A stretch of DNA of 64,000 nucleotides from Actinomadura chibensis NBRC 106107 (GTDB taxonomy: Bacteria; Actinomycetota; Actinomycetes; Streptosporangiales; Streptosporangiaceae). The stretch is taken from NCBI RefSeq assembly GCF_001552135.1, contig NZ_BCQP01000036.1:1-64000 (forward strand), read 5' to 3'. The position numbers were made by a program, and so were the translations under genes. Of this stretch, positions 62,524 through 64,000 are shown piece by piece (the stretch's first letter is position 1; the number at the start of each line of letters is the position of its first letter). The notes beneath the pieces are model-generated. The model was not told the DNA's origin. It ran no database searches and worked only from the letters and a program-made list of their open reading frames with translations.

Positions 62524-63306
62524 CTAGTACGCCAGCTGCAGCATCCGCTCCGAGAGGTCGCGGGCCGTCTGGACCACGCGCTGGTGGATCTCGTTCCTCT
62601 TCTCGCCGTCGATGCGGTAGGCGGGGCCCGCGACCGCGAGCGCCGCGGCTCCCGTGCTGTACCTGACGGGGGAGGCGACCGCCCAGACGCCCGGGTCGAG
62701 TTCGCCGATCGACTCCGCCCATCCTTGGGCGCGGATGGCCGCCAGCTCGGACTCCAGGGCCGGGCGCCGCGTGGCCAGCGCCGGATCGGAGGCGCACTGG
62801 GCGTCCAGGTAGGCGGCCGACTCGCCCTCGCCGGCGTGAGCCAGCAGCACCTTTCCGGACGCGCCGCGGTGCAGGGGGCGCGGGATGCCCGGCTCCAGCG
62901 CCATGCGCACGACATGCCTGGACTCGGCGGCGGCCACGACCACCGCCGAGTCGCCGATCCGCCTGGTGAGGAGTACGGACTCTCCCAGCTCGTCGGCTAG
63001 CGACCTCATCGTCTCACGGCTCAACTCTCCAAGATCGTTCACGGCCTGGGCCGCCCGGGCGACCGGCCCGATCAGGGGCGTGACCTGGTAAGCGTTGGAG
63101 CCAGCCTCCTCCAGCAGGTCCATCTGGCGCAACAGTGAGACGTACCGGTATGTGCTGCTCACGGGCATCCCGACCCCGGCCGCGATCTCCTGGATCGTGA
63201 GGCGCGGCCGCTCCGCCGAGAACTCCAGCAGGATCGCGAGGACTTTGCGCGCGCTCTCGGCCCCGGCCGCCTTGGTCGGCTTCCGGCGTGACGTATCCGA
63301 CACCAT
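62524..63306 (-). CDS. IclR-family transcriptional regulator
   Basis: The 260-residue protein has the N-terminal IclR winged helix (LTIQEIAAGVGMPVSSTYRYVSLLRQMDLL) and a C-terminal ligand domain with the hallmark RPLHRGASGKVLLAHAG and a Gly/Val-rich pocket. It lies upstream of the catabolic operon and divergent from an AMP-dependent ligase gene, so it probably controls both. The ligand is unknown. Confidence 0.93.
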   Translation of the reverse strand: MVSDTSRRKPTKAAGAESARKVLAILLEFSAERPRLTIQEIAAGVGMPVSSTYRYVSLLRQMDLLEEAGSNAYQVTPLIGPVARAAQAVNDLGELSRETMRSLADELGESVLLTRRIGDSAVVVAAAESRHVVRMALEPGIPRPLHRGASGKVLLAHAGEGESAAYLDAQCASDPALATRRPALESELAAIRAQGWAESIGELDPGVWAVASPVRYSTGAAALAVAGPAYRIDGEKRNEIHQRVVQTARDLSERMLQLAY

Positions 63307-63322
63307 GGACCCTTCCCTTGTG

Positions 63323-63404
63323 TTCTCATTCTGCGCGAAGCTACTCTCAAGGTCTGAGAATCAAGAGCCTCGACTTCCATCAGGGTAGCCGGACCCTCTG
63401 AGAA
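63323..63404. promoter_or_regulatory. TGAGAA elements between iclR and ligase genes
   Basis: TCTGAGAA occurs at 63353-63360 and 63397-63404 (44 bases apart), and its core in reverse, TTCTCA, at 63323-63328. They fill the divergent promoter region and may bind the IclR protein. Confidence 0.4.
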
Positions 63405-63418
63405 CCTGATCACACAGA

Positions 63419-64000
63419 ATGGGATTCGCCTTGCATGTGTCCCTGGGGGACGAAATCGCGTCTCACCTGAACGGGCAGCCGCATCCGCTCGCGGACAGGT
63501 ATCTGCGGGCCGGGTGGTGGACGTCCTCCACCGTCCTTGACGACTTCCTCGCCAACGCCGCCCAGCGGCCGGACAAGATCGCCGTCACCCAGTGGGGGAG
63601 CGGAGCCGCCCCAAGCGTCCGCCTGAGCTTCGGCGACATCGCCGACCTCAGCGCCCGCCTGGCCGGTGGCCTGGCCTCTCGGGGAGTGCGATCGGGCGAC
63701 GTCGTCTCCTTCCAGCTCCCCAACTGGTGGCAGTTCCCCGTCGTCGCGGTCGCGTGCGCGCGCATGGGCGCCATCGCCAACCCCATCCTCCCGTTCTTCC
63801 GCACGCGGGAACTCGCCATGGTGCTGAGCAGCCTTCGCTCGACCGTCTACATCGCTCCATCGCGGTGGCGAGGGCACGACTTCGAGGAATCACTGGAAGC
63901 CATCCGCCCGGACCTCCCTTACTTGCGCGGTGCCTACTACGTGGACTCGGAGGCTCCGGCGACCTCCTTCTCCTCGCTTCTCACCCAGCCGCCCGCGTCG
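63419..64000 (+). CDS. AMP-dependent acyl-CoA synthetase/ligase, N-terminal part (cut by window end)
   Basis: An open frame runs from ATG 63419 to the window edge (194 residues so far, no stop). The sequence starts MGFALHVSLGDEIASHLNG and contains WWTSSTVLDDFLANAAQRPD, SFGDIADLSARLAGGL and VVSFQLPNWWQFPVVAVACARMGA, typical of the N-terminal subdomain of CoA ligases; the ATP-binding P-loop lies beyond the window. The start has no Shine-Dalgarno, and a downstream GTG at 63437 is possible. It would activate a carboxylic acid, perhaps the substrate of the neighbouring operon. Confidence 0.85.
   Translation, partial: MGFALHVSLGDEIASHLNGQPHPLADRYLRAGWWTSSTVLDDFLANAAQRPDKIAVTQWGSGAAPSVRLSFGDIADLSARLAGGLASRGVRSGDVVSFQLPNWWQFPVVAVACARMGAIANPILPFFRTRELAMVLSSLRSTVYIAPSRWRGHDFEESLEAIRPDLPYLRGAYYVDSEAPATSFSSLLTQPPAS

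Noticed and set aside
1-64000. CRISPR arrays, tRNA or rRNA genes, transposons, prophage
   Set aside because: No array of spaced repeats, no tRNA-like T-arm besides that of ssrA, and no transposase or integrase-like protein were found on either strand.

Overview
This 64 kb window is very GC-rich chromosomal DNA from a filamentous-type actinomycete. The order prfB, ftsE, ftsX, S41 protease, smpB, then a tmRNA whose tag ends FALAA, is actinobacterial. The tag, the SARP-type regulator and the many ABC systems fit Streptosporangiales/Thermomonosporaceae (Actinomadura-like), but genus is an inference. Several genes carry a -10 hexamer 6-8 bases before the start codon, which points to leaderless mRNAs. 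No rRNA, tRNA, CRISPR array, transposase or prophage was seen.

Layout. 0-10.7 kb is the conserved core: two related lipoproteins flanking prfB, a small zinc-ribbon membrane protein, ftsE/ftsX, a secreted S41 protease, smpB, a penicillin-binding-protein homologue that has lost its catalytic motifs, and ssrA. 10.7-19.1 kb is mixed accessory DNA: sulfotransferase, TrmO, an AfsR/SARP regulator, a DHFR-like reductase, a class-A-like serine hydrolase and an S12 hydrolase, closed by a clear intrinsic terminator.

19.3-34.2 kb is one long, translationally coupled operon: S12 hydrolase, a Dpp/Opp-type peptide transporter (one subunit a permease-ATPase fusion), a 1100-residue S9 peptidase fused to an S12 domain, an M20 deacylase, a COG3375-like GNAT and an N-succinylamino-acid racemase (NSAR/OSBS) with all catalytic residues. 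A PucR-type regulator follows. Read together, these genes look like a system that imports peptides, releases (D-)amino acids and converts D- to L-amino acids by N-succinylation, racemisation and desuccinylation.

34.4-43.4 kb is a nucleoside/nucleobase salvage block: phosphosugar mutase, purine nucleoside phosphorylase, cytosine-deaminase-like amidohydrolase, a ThiY/SsuA-type ABC importer with a double permease, an FCD regulator and a divergent uridine phosphorylase. 43.5-55.9 kb holds a CynX-type MFS exporter, an FAD oxidoreductase, a P-loop/TPR-like repeat protein with a small hydrophobic peptide gene upstream on the other strand, a PadR-controlled membrane operon with duplicated operators, a secreted S12 hydrolase, a NarL-type two-component pair and a two-gene ABC exporter. 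55.9-64 kb is a coupled minus-strand catabolic operon (HSL hydrolase, SsuABC-type importer, RidA-like, PhzF-like, alpha/beta hydrolase, SDR) next to an IclR regulator and a divergent AMP-dependent ligase cut by the window end.
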